A DNA stretch of 64,000 nucleotides from the NCBI RefSeq assembly GCF_003054025.1, contig NZ_QBKG01000001.1:372001-436000 (forward strand), given 5' to 3'. The DNA is from Capnocytophaga leadbetteri. Lineage in GTDB: Bacteria; Bacteroidota; Bacteroidia; Flavobacteriales; Flavobacteriaceae. The position numbers were made by a program, and so were the translations under genes. The notes under the pieces were generated by a model. That model had not been told where the DNA came from. It was given only the letters and a program-made list of their open reading frames with translations, and ran no database searches. Of this stretch, positions 18,677-27,420 are shown in pieces (position 1 is the stretch's first letter; every line of letters begins with the position of its first letter).

Positions 18677-19167
18677 TTATCAACTTTAATGTATCGTTCA
18701 AAAGTAAAGGGGTATAGGTGCTTTTCGTCAGCAACTACGTGTTCCTTACTTACTAAAGTAAAGCGGGTAAGAGGAATAGGAGGAAAGAAGACATCAGCTT
18801 CAGCAAAAGTATGATGTACGCGGGTCAGCTCGATAGCATCAGCCAAAGGAAGGGCTTGTGCGTAGATTTCGCCCCCTCCAATGATATAAGGAGAAGGGTC
18901 TATCAACAAAGCCTCGCGGATAGCCTCCTGTAGAGAGCCTACTACTATTACCCCCTCGGGGGTGTAATCTCTTTGGCGGGTGATAACTATGTGGGTGCGC
19001 TGGGGCAGCAGCTTCGGGAAAGTTTCGAAAGTCTTGCGCCCCATAATAATACAATGCCCCGTAGTAAGGTTTTTGAAATGCTTGAAGTCTTTAGGCAAGT
19101 GCCATAGTAGGTTGCTGCCCTTGCCGATAGCGTTGTCATCAGCGGCAGCAGCTATTAGGGTAATCAT
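18634..19167 (-). CDS. folA: Dihydrofolate reductase
   Basis: A 177-residue NADPH-dependent enzyme producing tetrahydrofolate. It shows the N-terminal IAAAADDNAIGKGSNLLWHLPKDFKHFKNLT with the active-site acidic Asp of LPKDF, IIMGRKTFETF and IIGGGEIYAQAL, all hallmark DHFR blocks. The C-terminus (TFERYIKVDNQPLEKCSYTFLAL) extends into the uvrC gene on the opposite strand, and the overlap is 43 bases. The upstream 2TM gene overlaps its start by 4 bases (ATGA), so the two form an operon. Confidence 0.93.
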   Translation of the reverse strand: MITLIAAAADDNAIGKGSNLLWHLPKDFKHFKNLTTGHCIIMGRKTFETFPKLLPQRTHIVITRQRDYTPEGVIVVGSLQEAIREALLIDPSPYIIGGGEIYAQALPLADAIELTRVHHTFAEADVFFPPIPLTRFTLVSKEHVVADEKHLYPFTFERYIKVDNQPLEKCSYTFLAL

Positions 19168-19571
19168 ACGGTGCGGGTGTTAGAAGTGTCGGCAGCGTCT
19201 AATTCTTTTTTAGCTTGCTCTTTCTGCAATTCAAATTCTCTTTCTACAGCTGCTTCCATTTTTATAAGTTTCTTCTGTTGGGCAGCAATAAGCTGTTCAC
19301 GTTGCTTGTCTTGCCATTTTTTTCCTAGAAAACGATTGAAGACAAACACATTCATAGCGTGCCACAACCATAAAAAAAGCCAGATAAGAGAGAGCCACAA
19401 GTACCAGTTGTACTCCACTCCGTAATCTAAGATTTTATTAGCAACAAAAAAGAAAACGCATCCTAATACAAACACGAAAAAGTGAATGTATAAGAGGCGT
19501 TTTTGTTTTAGGTAAGTTTCTGCATTTTTAAACAATTCGTATTGTTCGGGTGTCAATTGAGTGTTAGACAT
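19164..19571 (-). CDS. 2TM-domain membrane protein
   Basis: A 135-residue protein with an N-terminal helical part (LTPEQYELFKNAETYLKQKR), two membrane spans at about 30-50 and 60-80 (LLYIHFFVFVLGCVFFFVA and WYLWLSLIWLFLWLWHAMNVFVF), and a Lys/Glu/Gln-rich cytoplasmic tail. It matches the 2TM domain found in Bacteroidota, sometimes fused to histidine kinases; here it is alone and the function is unknown. The ATG at 19571 (MSNTQLTPEQ) is preferred over an upstream frame start. It is coupled to folA by a 4-base overlap. Confidence 0.75.
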   Translation of the reverse strand: MSNTQLTPEQYELFKNAETYLKQKRLLYIHFFVFVLGCVFFFVANKILDYGVEYNWYLWLSLIWLFLWLWHAMNVFVFNRFLGKKWQDKQREQLIAAQQKKLIKMEAAVEREFELQKEQAKKELDAADTSNTRTV

Positions 19572-19614
19572 TTGTGTTAATTTTAAAATTTGCCGCAAAA
19601 ATAAAAAAATATAT

Positions 19615-19622
19615 TATCTTTG
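19615..19622 (+). promoter_or_regulatory. -7 element for the SIMPL protein gene
   Basis: TATCTTTG matches TAnnTTTG and lies 22 bases before ATG 19644. This excludes translation from the earlier in-frame codon at 19620. Confidence 0.6.
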
Positions 19623-19643
19623 CAAAATATAAAATTTATAGTT

Positions 19644-20585
19644 ATGCTTAAATCTCTTTTTTTTACCGCTGCCGTAGTGTGCTCTTCTTTTGCTTTTTCT
19701 CAAGCCTCAGGTAATGTAAATTATAAAGACAGAAGTCGTGGTAACTGGAATAACGATGGTACTACTATCGATTTTCCTCTTAATTACGAAATGGTAGTAA
19801 CAGCCAAAGGCTTGGCGAATGTAAAAGCCGATGCCTTTGTAGCTATCTTTAGCGTAGTGCAAGTAGGCAAAACGGCTGAAGAAGCTACGCAACTGATGAA
19901 CCAGCGTCTTTCGTCTGCCCTGTCGGCTCTTAAGGCTAAAAACTTTGAAACTTTTGTAGATATGATTTCGTTTGTGCCTATGTACGAATACGAAACCGAG
20001 AAAAAAGTGTTTAGCAAGCGTACTTATAACGAACTGCCCGTAGGCTTCGAACTCAAACAAAATCTTCATATCAAAATAAAAGAAGCCTCTCAGCTGAATG
20101 AACTCATCATCCTGCTCTCTAACAGCGAGATTTACGATTTGGTGCGAATGGATTACTACGCCAGCAATCTCGAGGCGGTAAAAAAAGAGCTGATGACCAA
20201 AGTAAAAGCAGCTTTTGCCGAAAAACAAAAGCTCTATGAAACCACCCTTGGCGAGAGCTTTGCCACTGCTGAAAAGAAAATAACCGATGGCTTTGCACAG
20301 ACATCACCCTCTCAGCAATACAAGAGCTACGAAGCCTATAACAGCGCTTCATTGCAAGGCAAACGCGCAGGCAATATACTGCAAGCTAACAAATCAACAA
20401 CACAGTACTACCAGCCTATCGCTGATAAAGATTTTGATGTAGTGCTTAACCCTATCATCGTCGAGCCTGCTATACAAGTCACTTATGAGATGAAAATGAG
20501 TGTCAATCGTCCTGAAAAAAACAAGAACAAAGAGGTGATGTTCTTAACACCTGCAGGCGAACTTAAAAAATTAAATCTTCCTTAA
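19644..20585 (+). CDS. SIMPL (DUF541) domain exported protein
   Basis: A 313-residue protein with a signal peptide (MLKSLFFTAAVVCSSFAFSQ). The segment MVVTAKGLANVKADAFVAIFSVVQVGKTAEEA begins a SIMPL/DUF541-type domain, with a later part including QNLHIKIKEASQLNELIILLSNSEIYDLVRMDYYASNL. SIMPL proteins are periplasmic or outer membrane associated and of poorly known role. It precedes a lipoprotein gene by 22 bases, so it may head the operon that follows. Confidence 0.7.
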   Translation: MLKSLFFTAAVVCSSFAFSQASGNVNYKDRSRGNWNNDGTTIDFPLNYEMVVTAKGLANVKADAFVAIFSVVQVGKTAEEATQLMNQRLSSALSALKAKNFETFVDMISFVPMYEYETEKKVFSKRTYNELPVGFELKQNLHIKIKEASQLNELIILLSNSEIYDLVRMDYYASNLEAVKKELMTKVKAAFAEKQKLYETTLGESFATAEKKITDGFAQTSPSQQYKSYEAYNSASLQGKRAGNILQANKSTTQYYQPIADKDFDVVLNPIIVEPAIQVTYEMKMSVNRPEKNKNKEVMFLTPAGELKKLNLP

Positions 20586-20607
20586 AGTAAAAACGTATTA
20601 AATAGTT

Positions 20608-21552
20608 ATGAAAAACAGTTTAAAACTCCTTTGTTTGTTCCTCCTATTGCTTTGCGTAGGTTGTGCTTCTCCTAAGAAAATTAAAGCCCCTGAGGATTAT
20701 TGTGTTCCTCCCGCATATACAATAACTTCGGATAAAGAAGCGCCTATAGAAATAGATGCTGAAGAATTTGCATTGAATAAGACGCTTTTTAAAGGAAAGT
20801 TATCTGACAGAAACATTCTTATCGCATACGCTTCTCATATCGATAAACCTTTGTTGGCACTAATAGCCTTAGACGATGACCCCTCTAGTGAAGCCCAACA
20901 AAAACGCAACACGCTGCAATTAGAAATCCATAGCAAGATTACAGCTATTTTCTCGCAGATGAATGCCGTAACCGCAGAATTAGATTGCGAAGAAGAACGG
21001 ATAGACCAAATAGCGACTACCATTAGCAACCTCAATGATAAAAATATCAGCAGACTTACCGTGGCTTCCATTCTTATTGGGGCTGCCGTTTCGGTAGCAG
21101 GAGCTTATATAGCAGACGATGGCTGGGATAAAGGTATTGCCGCAGGAGGAGGAGTTTTGGGGGCGGGACTGAGTTTCCTCACCCTTAATCCAAAAGGGAA
21201 AAAGGTAATGCTAAAACACCCACGCAACTTGTTGCGCTGCTTTATGACCGAAAAGAATAATGGCGAGTTTCCTCCTTTTGTATGGTATATGATTAACGAA
21301 CACCGCTTTACCAATTCAGGAGAAGGTTCTATTTTGCAGCATATGCAGCAAAGATGGGTAAAGAATCTTTTTGATAATGACAAAGAAAAGGCATTAGAAG
21401 CAGTGCTTTTCAGCGATGGAGGTATCTATTATGCAGGCGATTTGCATACCCGTGCCGAGATGTTCGACCAAATGCAGTCGGTAATACATTCACTCCATCA
21501 AAATATAGACTTTTTCATACAAGAAGTCAATATGCTGATGCTAAAAAAATAA
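20608..21552 (+). CDS. Lipoprotein of unknown function
   Basis: A 314-residue lipoprotein; the lipobox CVGC puts the modified Cys at residue 19. A helical stretch around residues 95-145 is followed by a Gly/Ala-rich hydrophobic region (SILIGAAVSVAGAYIADDGWDKGIAAGGGVLGAGL is the area, about 150-190), which resembles a glycine-zipper-like span. No domain is recognised. It sits in a run of uncharacterised envelope genes from 19644 to 24583. Confidence 0.6.
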   Translation: MKNSLKLLCLFLLLLCVGCASPKKIKAPEDYCVPPAYTITSDKEAPIEIDAEEFALNKTLFKGKLSDRNILIAYASHIDKPLLALIALDDDPSSEAQQKRNTLQLEIHSKITAIFSQMNAVTAELDCEEERIDQIATTISNLNDKNISRLTVASILIGAAVSVAGAYIADDGWDKGIAAGGGVLGAGLSFLTLNPKGKKVMLKHPRNLLRCFMTEKNNGEFPPFVWYMINEHRFTNSGEGSILQHMQQRWVKNLFDNDKEKALEAVLFSDGGIYYAGDLHTRAEMFDQMQSVIHSLHQNIDFFIQEVNMLMLKK

Positions 21553-21559
21553 CAGCTTG

Positions 21560-22036
21560 ATGAGAAAACTCTTTTTACTTCTATTGATAGGGGCTACACT
21601 TCCTGCTGTAGCCCAAACTTCTAAAGGACTTCTATACGTAATAGATGCCAGTTACCTCAAACAGGGGTCTACCTATGGGCAATTAGGCTTGCATTTCAAT
21701 TGTTACGACAGCAATAGTATAGCACTATCAGCAGGTATTGCTGGTAACTTCCGCTCAGAGAACAAACAACTTATCGCTATCCCCGAAGCGCAATTCTCGG
21801 CGTGGATAAGAGCCGATAATGAGCGTGGAGGCTTAATTGATATTCCTGTCTTGCTCTTGCGCCCTCAACTCAATTTTTCACCTTATTACTTCGCCCCTGA
21901 AGCAGGTATACAAATCCTCATACTCTATGTAAAAGCAGGCTACGCTTTCCCTTGGGGCAAAACAAATGATAACTACCCTTTTGAAACGGGAAAATTCCGC
22001 TTTTCAGTAGGGATAAGTATACCATTAAAAATATAA
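21560..22036 (+). CDS. Small exported protein of unknown function
   Basis: A 158-residue protein with a signal peptide (MRKLFLLLLIGATLPAVAQ). The remainder is rich in alternating hydrophobic and polar residues (GLLYVIDASYLK, ISIPLKI at the end) and may form a small barrel or beta-sandwich. ATG 21560 is chosen over TTG 21557. It lies 7 bases after the lipoprotein gene, so it is in the same operon. Confidence 0.55.
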   Translation: MRKLFLLLLIGATLPAVAQTSKGLLYVIDASYLKQGSTYGQLGLHFNCYDSNSIALSAGIAGNFRSENKQLIAIPEAQFSAWIRADNERGGLIDIPVLLLRPQLNFSPYYFAPEAGIQILILYVKAGYAFPWGKTNDNYPFETGKFRFSVGISIPLKI

Positions 22037-22042
22037 AATAAT

Positions 22043-23098
22043 ATGAAAGAACAAGTAAGAAATCTTTACAATAAAGCACAAGAAAACTATCCTACACTTA
22101 AAGCACAAGTTGAAGCGCAGGTAGTGCGTTGGTTTTGGGCAGGCGGAGGCGTAGGACTCTTTTCTTTAGAGCCTTTTTATTTTGAACAAAACCATTTCTC
22201 GAAGTCTAGAATTCTTAAAGATGCTCCAGAAGATACTGACAATAAGTATCAATATGGGGTAAATGAAAAAGATGAGATTATCGTGGAACGCAGTTATAAT
22301 GAGTTTGAAGGTCTATATGATGAGGAGTTCTATTTTCGTGAAGAAAAACAAATTATTAGTTATCACTTTGATTCTGCTCCTGAGAAAGAATGTATAAATA
22401 CTAGGATATTCATTTATAAGGACGGACTCTTGCAATCAATCCATTCCGCATACAATAATAATACTTTGAGCGAAAGAACTATGTATTATGAGGGGAACAA
22501 ACTCATCCGTCAGGAGGAAAAAGGATTAGATTATTATTTAAACCCCATTGATAATACCCTTTTCTATACCTATGACATATTGGGGAAACTCAATAGTATT
22601 ACCAGCGGAACAGGCTATGTACGTTATCAGAAGAAGGATAAGAAAATAAGCTATAAAAAACTCTCGGAGAAAGTAGCTGAGCGATTTTATGCGCTATTGG
22701 TACCTACAGTTAAGGAATATTCTGTAAAAGAGCCTTTGTATTGCCTAAATATAGCATTTGATTATCAATGTGTAATGCCTCCCACCATTGGTTTTGGTAC
22801 TGAAAGTCAAAGGCAAAAATGGAAAGAAACACTCGGAAAAAGAGCTAATGACCTACTCTGGAACACTGCTGACTATGAGCATACTGTAGAAATTGAAGCA
22901 GAGCAGGAAGATACCGCTCTGTTTGAACTCTTTAACCAAGAAACCGAAATGCAAGAAAAGGAAAGTGCCGCTACTAAGCTATTAGTAGCTTGTGCCAAAC
23001 GTCTCAAAGAAGAATGGGCATCACTAGGCATTCCCTCTACTGATGACTTTGTAGTGGCAGTAAGCGATATAGAAGAATCTTTCTTAAAGAAAATATAA
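22043..23098 (+). CDS. Cytoplasmic protein of unknown function
   Basis: A 351-residue protein without signal peptide or membrane span. The middle (residues about 70-220) has short Tyr-rich strands (EGLYDEEFYFREE, TMYYEGNKLIRQEEK, LFYTYDILGKLNSI) reminiscent of YD-repeat or immunity-type proteins, but no family is certain. The C-terminal part is helical and acidic. It starts 6 bases after the previous gene. Confidence 0.55.
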   Translation: MKEQVRNLYNKAQENYPTLKAQVEAQVVRWFWAGGGVGLFSLEPFYFEQNHFSKSRILKDAPEDTDNKYQYGVNEKDEIIVERSYNEFEGLYDEEFYFREEKQIISYHFDSAPEKECINTRIFIYKDGLLQSIHSAYNNNTLSERTMYYEGNKLIRQEEKGLDYYLNPIDNTLFYTYDILGKLNSITSGTGYVRYQKKDKKISYKKLSEKVAERFYALLVPTVKEYSVKEPLYCLNIAFDYQCVMPPTIGFGTESQRQKWKETLGKRANDLLWNTADYEHTVEIEAEQEDTALFELFNQETEMQEKESAATKLLVACAKRLKEEWASLGIPSTDDFVVAVSDIEESFLKKI

Positions 23099-23124
23099 CC
23101 TTACTTTTTATCTTTTTATTTTAA

Positions 23125-23682
23125 ATGCTTTCTCTTGATAGACTAAAATATATTGAAGGTATACAAAAGTATACGAGGTTTTCAGTTGTCACCACGATTG
23201 CTATTGCGATAGTCGTGTTAGTTATTATTGTTGTAAGTCATACAGTTATAAAAGAAAAGGAGCTGTCGGACATTCTCTATTCTCCTTTTTTAATGATAAC
23301 AGTTGTCGCATTATTGTTATATTGCTTTATCCTTTATCGAATAAAGCAAAGAACCCAAAGGCTACAAGAACTTATAGAACAGATGAGTGAAGAGGAATTT
23401 CAGTTCTTATTACAAGCGCAATCATCCTTGTCATTCTACGGCAAATACGCTCCTACCTTTGTAATTTGTCGTGACAGGCTCTATTTATTTACCCTCTTTG
23501 AAATCAAAGAAATTGACCCTAAAAAAGTAGAAAAAGTAGGTTATCACTATACAAGGGGAGGCAGCTTTTTGGTAGAGATTCAATCACCTGAAACTGCTAA
23601 ATTGGAGGTGTATACTAGCAGCTTTCCTTATTTGAAAAGCCTTATCAGAAAGTACAATCCTAATGCTGACATAAAAGATTAA
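23125..23682 (+). CDS. Membrane protein with two spans and a PH-like tail
   Basis: A 185-residue protein. Spans are at about residues 18-40 and 51-71. After a helical linker (RIKQRTQRLQELIEQ) the C-terminal part (FVICRDRLYLFTLFEIKEIDPKKVEKVGY) looks like a small beta-rich, PH-like domain. No named family is recognised. It is followed after 4 bases by another membrane gene. Confidence 0.55.
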   Translation: MLSLDRLKYIEGIQKYTRFSVVTTIAIAIVVLVIIVVSHTVIKEKELSDILYSPFLMITVVALLLYCFILYRIKQRTQRLQELIEQMSEEEFQFLLQAQSSLSFYGKYAPTFVICRDRLYLFTLFEIKEIDPKKVEKVGYHYTRGGSFLVEIQSPETAKLEVYTSSFPYLKSLIRKYNPNADIKD

Positions 23683-23686
23683 AATT

Positions 23687-24583
23687 GTGAATAAAAAGGT
23701 CAAAAAAATGGTTTTAATTATTCTTCTCTCTCTACTAGCCGGAATCGCTCTGGCAGCCCTTTATATCTTCCTTGTTTCGAAGTTTACATCCAGTTATGAT
23801 AGAGAAATATCTCTGATATTTTTCCCTATTCCTTTTATACTAGGAGCGTGTATATTCTATTGTTTTGCCTATGATCAAAAAATAAGTGGAGCTTTTGCTG
23901 TAATCTGTACCTTTATTTTCTTTAAATTTATGATGGGTACTTTGGGAATTACTCTCTCTAAAATATACGAAAGAGCAACCCTGCCCAAGGTCTATAAAGA
24001 TTATCATTATGCATCAGACTACAAGATATTTAACCTAGAAGGAAAAAAACACCTTGTGAGACTGCCTGATGATATTCATCATTTTGTAAAAGGGCTCTAC
24101 CTTAACCCTCAAAACGAGCTGGTCATCTATGATAAATCAATACCAATGGACCGCGACCAGCTCTCTGTTATTAACTATATCGAGAAATACAATCCCCTAG
24201 GGGAGCGTATGCCAGAGAGTGACACACTAGAAGTGCAACAAGAGATGCCTAGTATTTTTGACGGAAATTCAGAGTGTTTCCTTAAAAAAGAAATTCTTGA
24301 ACGCAAGAATATTAAACCTATGTATGTAGAAAGCTATAAAACTAAAGGAGATAAATATGAAACTATTTTGTATTTTGAGGTAAAAACTCAGCCTTATACC
24401 TTCAGATTTAAAACCAAATTTCCTTACACCAAAAATCAAAAAGAACTTTCAAAAACGCCTACAACCTATTACGAGAACGACTCTGAAATAATAGAATCTT
24501 TTGGCACGATTACCTTATGTACTAATAAACATCTCGGTTATCAACTATTACAAATAAAGGATGATATCTATATGGTAAAATAA
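23687..24583 (+). CDS. Membrane protein of unknown function
   Basis: A 298-residue protein. The likely start is GTG 23687 (MNKKVKK); ATG 23708 is an alternative that would remove the basic residues ahead of the first span. Hydrophobic spans lie at about 9-32, 42-62 and 68-92. The rest is a soluble, Lys/Glu/Tyr-rich domain of unknown fold. It is the last gene of the run and is followed by a terminator at 24609-24649. Confidence 0.5.
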   Translation: MNKKVKKMVLIILLSLLAGIALAALYIFLVSKFTSSYDREISLIFFPIPFILGACIFYCFAYDQKISGAFAVICTFIFFKFMMGTLGITLSKIYERATLPKVYKDYHYASDYKIFNLEGKKHLVRLPDDIHHFVKGLYLNPQNELVIYDKSIPMDRDQLSVINYIEKYNPLGERMPESDTLEVQQEMPSIFDGNSECFLKKEILERKNIKPMYVESYKTKGDKYETILYFEVKTQPYTFRFKTKFPYTKNQKELSKTPTTYYENDSEIIESFGTITLCTNKHLGYQLLQIKDDIYMVK

Positions 24584-24608
24584 TAATTTAACAGATAGAA
24601 CCACATAT

Positions 24609-24649
24609 AATTGGGTAGTACAAAAGATATTTGTATACCCAATTTTTTA
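24609..24649 (+). terminator. Rho-independent terminator
   Basis: ATTGGGTAGTACAAA pairs, with one bulged base, with TTTGTATACCCAAT, followed directly by TTTTTAT. The T run merges into the -7 element of the next promoter. Confidence 0.75.
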
Positions 24650-24657
24650 TATCTTTG
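24650..24657 (+). promoter_or_regulatory. -7 element for the Crp/Fnr regulator
   Basis: TATCTTTG matches TAnnTTTG, 31 bases before ATG 24689, and abuts the upstream terminator. Confidence 0.55.
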
Positions 24658-24688
24658 CACCATATAAGCAAATTATTAACTGATTTTT

Positions 24689-25267
24689 ATGACCCTACAA
24701 CAATACTTTGCTAAATACATTTCCGGAGAAACCGAGCAAATAGAAGCCCTTTGTGCCCTCTATACTAAGCACTTCTTACCGAAGAAAGAATTCCTTTTGC
24801 AAAAAGGAGAAATTTGTAAGATAGAAGCTTTTATTACTAAAGGACTGTTGCGCACTTACGATATAGACCGCAATGGCAATGAGCAAGTACTCTTCTTTGG
24901 AACTGAAGATTGGTGGGTAACCGATTTTGATAGCTTTATGCATCAAACCCCCTCAAGGCTTTACATACAAGCCTTAGAAGATAGTGAACTGCTTATTATC
25001 ACTCCCGAAGATAAACAATATGCTTTTGAGCATATCCCTATTACCGAACGTCTTTTCCGCCTAATGGGGTTGCGTACCCATATCGCCTTACAACGTCGTA
25101 TGATTGATATGCTGAGTAAAACTGCCGAAGAACGTTACCACGACTTCCTTACCCAATATCCACACATTGCCCATCGGCTTACTAATATACAAATGGCTGC
25201 TTATCTTGGGGTTACTCACGAGTTTGTAAGCAAGATTAGAAAAAGAATTAGCAAATTTGCTAATTAA
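24689..25267 (+). CDS. Crp/Fnr-family transcription regulator
   Basis: A 192-residue protein. An N-terminal cyclic-nucleotide-binding-like beta-roll covers about residues 20-115 (KKEFLLQKGEICKIEAFITKGLLRTYDID). A dimerisation helix and a C-terminal winged helix (NIQMAAYLGVTHEFVSKIRKRISK) follow. The canonical phosphate-binding cassette RxSA is not seen, so cAMP binding is doubtful, as for many Bacteroidota relatives. The last codons lie in a 20-base perfect palindrome (AATTAGCAAATTTGCTAATT, 25246-25265) that overlaps the stop codon. Confidence 0.8.
   Translation: MTLQQYFAKYISGETEQIEALCALYTKHFLPKKEFLLQKGEICKIEAFITKGLLRTYDIDRNGNEQVLFFGTEDWWVTDFDSFMHQTPSRLYIQALEDSELLIITPEDKQYAFEHIPITERLFRLMGLRTHIALQRRMIDMLSKTAEERYHDFLTQYPHIAHRLTNIQMAAYLGVTHEFVSKIRKRISKFAN
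25246..25265. repeat. Perfect 20-base palindrome over the Crp gene stop codon
   Basis: AATTAGCAAATTTGCTAATT is self-complementary. It is made of the ATTAGCAAAT word also seen at 8291, 8324, 59560-59585 and 60786. There is no T tract, so it is not a clear terminator. Confidence 0.7.
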
Positions 25268-25303
25268 TTGAACTACTTCAATGTTTTTACTCCCTACCTG
25301 CCG

Positions 25304-25311
25304 TACCTTTG
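25304..25311 (+). promoter_or_regulatory. -7 element for the 127-residue protein gene
   Basis: TACCTTTG matches TAnnTTTG, 26 bases before ATG 25338. Confidence 0.5.
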
Positions 25312-25337
25312 CACCGTGAAATAAACGTTGTAAAAGT

Positions 25338-25721
25338 ATGGCAGTTTTTATATTAATACTCAGCATTATTCTCTTAGGAGTGCTTTTTCGCAAACGCGAA
25401 GAACATTGGCTCTCTTTTGGCAAAGACCACATCTTGCGAAAATTTGAGCAAGGTGGACGTACCTTTATCTACGAAGAAGCTTCTTTTGGAGCTTCACAAG
25501 AAACGGTGTATTATACCTATCAATTGGTATATGAACTCACTAAACGCAAAGGCTTACTAGAGAGCAAATACGATTTATACGATTTTTCTTACAACATCTT
25601 CTGTTATGAAGAAACAACCCTAAGGATATTTCGCTATGATACTTATATATACCTTATCCGCTCAGTAGGGGCTATGAGTATTGAAGAGTTTGAAAGTATA
25701 AGCCCGATAATAAGCCGTTAG
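25338..25721 (+). CDS. Small membrane-anchored protein of unknown function
   Basis: A 127-residue protein with an N-terminal membrane span (MAVFILILSIILLGVLF) and a soluble part rich in Tyr and Phe (YYTYQLVYELTKRKGLLESKYDLYDFSYN is the area). No family is recognised. It converges on the antiporter gene with a 3-base gap. Confidence 0.5.
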   Translation: MAVFILILSIILLGVLFRKREEHWLSFGKDHILRKFEQGGRTFIYEEASFGASQETVYYTYQLVYELTKRKGLLESKYDLYDFSYNIFCYEETTLRIFRYDTYIYLIRSVGAMSIEEFESISPIISR

Positions 25722-25724
25722 TAA

Positions 25725-27305
25725 TTAGTCCTCCCAAACTTCCCATTTTTCTTCTTCTAAATTCAACTGTCGGTGGAAATTGCGTATTTGCTCCTCATCA
25801 ATACGTGGGTTCTTATTCAGTTGGTGCAATATCTCTCGCTGATGATGCAAAATAGCAACGTATTTCTTTCGCACTTCGGGGGTAGTATTGCACTTCGGCA
25901 AATCGAGTTGGTATTGCCATATATCTTTCTGATTCTGTAATAGAAAACTATCAGTTATTCCTTCTTTGTAATGCTTTTGCATATAATCTAAAGCCGATTG
26001 CGCTAATGATTTACGAATAAGACTTTCGGCTTCAGCTTCCGGAATATGGTCTTCATAATCAGGGAATTTAGCCCAACGGATAAGGGCTGGCAAACTAAGT
26101 CCTTGTACCAGTAGGGTTGCCAATATCACTATAAAAGTAATGTAGAGAATCAGGCTGCGATGCGGAAAAGGCTCGCCGTTCTCTAAAGTTAGAGGGATAG
26201 AAAGGGCTACCGCTAGTGAAAGCACCCCGCGCATTCCTGCCCACCCCAGTACCAAAGGTACCCGAAAGCCAGGGTTTCGCCTGTCGGCTACTGTGATAAA
26301 GTGTTTCATTACTTGAGTAATGAGTATAGCCCCATATGACGATAGCAGTCGTACCCCTACTACTACCCCTGTGATGAGGAGCCCATAGCTGGTAGCAGTA
26401 GTAAGACTCATTCCTTCGGCTTCTATCCCTTCGAGTACTTCAGGCAAAGCAAGTCCTATCAGCATAAAGGCAAGACCGTTGAGTATAAAACCTAAAATAT
26501 CCCATACCGCTACCCCTTTGTTGCGTGTGGAGGCAGCAAAAATGCTAGTAAGGTGGAGCGACATATACATACCCCCAGCCACTACTGCCAACACTCCCGA
26601 AGCACCCATTTCGTTTGCTACAATATACATTATATAAGGTGCTATAACCGAGAGAATAACATCCATATTAGCATCGGTAGGGAGAAATTTGTGTATTTTA
26701 CGCATCACCCACGCTACTGCCAAGCCTATAAGCGTTCCGCCAATAACTACCCAAACGAAATTCAAAGCCATATCCGTCCACACCAGCTGACCGGTAGTAA
26801 CCACCAAAGCGGCAAACCTAAACACAATCAGGGATGAAGCATCGTTTAGCAAACTCTCGCTTTCTATTATTGTGCTGATGCGTTTGGGTACCTTTACAAA
26901 CTTCATAATCGTTGAAGCACTCACCGCATCGGTAGAGCCTATCACTCCCCCTAAAAGAAATCCTAAAGCCAATGAAAATCCAGGGAATACCATATTGGCT
27001 ACCCAAGCCACGGCAGCAGCTGTGATAAAAACTACTATAAAGGCAAGGCTAAAGATAATGCGTCGCCACTTCCACATCTCTTTTAGCGATAGTGAAAAAA
27101 CATCGGTATATAAAAGCGGAGGCAAGAAGATGATGAGTACCAAATCGGGGTTGAGTGTAATAGCTGGCATATTAGGGATAAGACTTATCGCCAATCCTCC
27201 TAAAACTAAAAGAATAGGATATGCCACTTTAAGTCGGTTAGCCAGCATAATCAGCAGCATAATAGCCACCATTAGGAGTAATAAGTAAGGGAAATACTGC
27301 ACCAT
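25725..27305 (-). CDS. CPA1-type Na+/H+ antiporter
   Basis: A 526-residue inner membrane exchanger with about 12 spans and a hydrophilic tail of about 110 residues. The conserved core GGVIGSTDAVSASTIMKFV and ESESLLNDASSLIVFR (containing the ion-binding Asp of the ND motif) identifies the NhaP/CPA1 family. Its role is sodium or potassium and pH homeostasis. The tail (LDYMQKHYKEG and after) is cytoplasmic and helical. Its 5' end is separated from a plus-strand lipoprotein fragment by about 115 bases. Confidence 0.88.
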   Translation of the reverse strand: MVQYFPYLLLLMVAIMLLIMLANRLKVAYPILLVLGGLAISLIPNMPAITLNPDLVLIIFLPPLLYTDVFSLSLKEMWKWRRIIFSLAFIVVFITAAAVAWVANMVFPGFSLALGFLLGGVIGSTDAVSASTIMKFVKVPKRISTIIESESLLNDASSLIVFRFAALVVTTGQLVWTDMALNFVWVVIGGTLIGLAVAWVMRKIHKFLPTDANMDVILSVIAPYIMYIVANEMGASGVLAVVAGGMYMSLHLTSIFAASTRNKGVAVWDILGFILNGLAFMLIGLALPEVLEGIEAEGMSLTTATSYGLLITGVVVGVRLLSSYGAILITQVMKHFITVADRRNPGFRVPLVLGWAGMRGVLSLAVALSIPLTLENGEPFPHRSLILYITFIVILATLLVQGLSLPALIRWAKFPDYEDHIPEAEAESLIRKSLAQSALDYMQKHYKEGITDSFLLQNQKDIWQYQLDLPKCNTTPEVRKKYVAILHHQREILHQLNKNPRIDEEQIRNFHRQLNLEEEKWEVWED

Positions 27306-27374
27306 AGTTCATTAATTATGAGGGTACAAAAATAGTAAAAAATACTTTTTAATCATAATTGATAAGTATTTTTA

Positions 27375-27382
27375 TATCTTTG
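27375..27382 (+). promoter_or_regulatory. -7 element upstream of the short lipoprotein
   Basis: TATCTTTG matches TAnnTTTG, 38 bases before ATG 27421. Confidence 0.5.
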
Positions 27383-27420
27383 CACCAACAAATAGTAAAT
27401 TAATTTTTAAAATAGATTTT

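Noticed and set aside
19620-19643. Earlier start for the SIMPL protein
   Set aside because: It lies inside the -7 element, and the signal peptide begins at 19644.
25725-27305. Membrane gene as part of the AT-rich module
   Set aside because: It is a conserved CPA1 antiporter with ordinary composition and opposite strand to the module.
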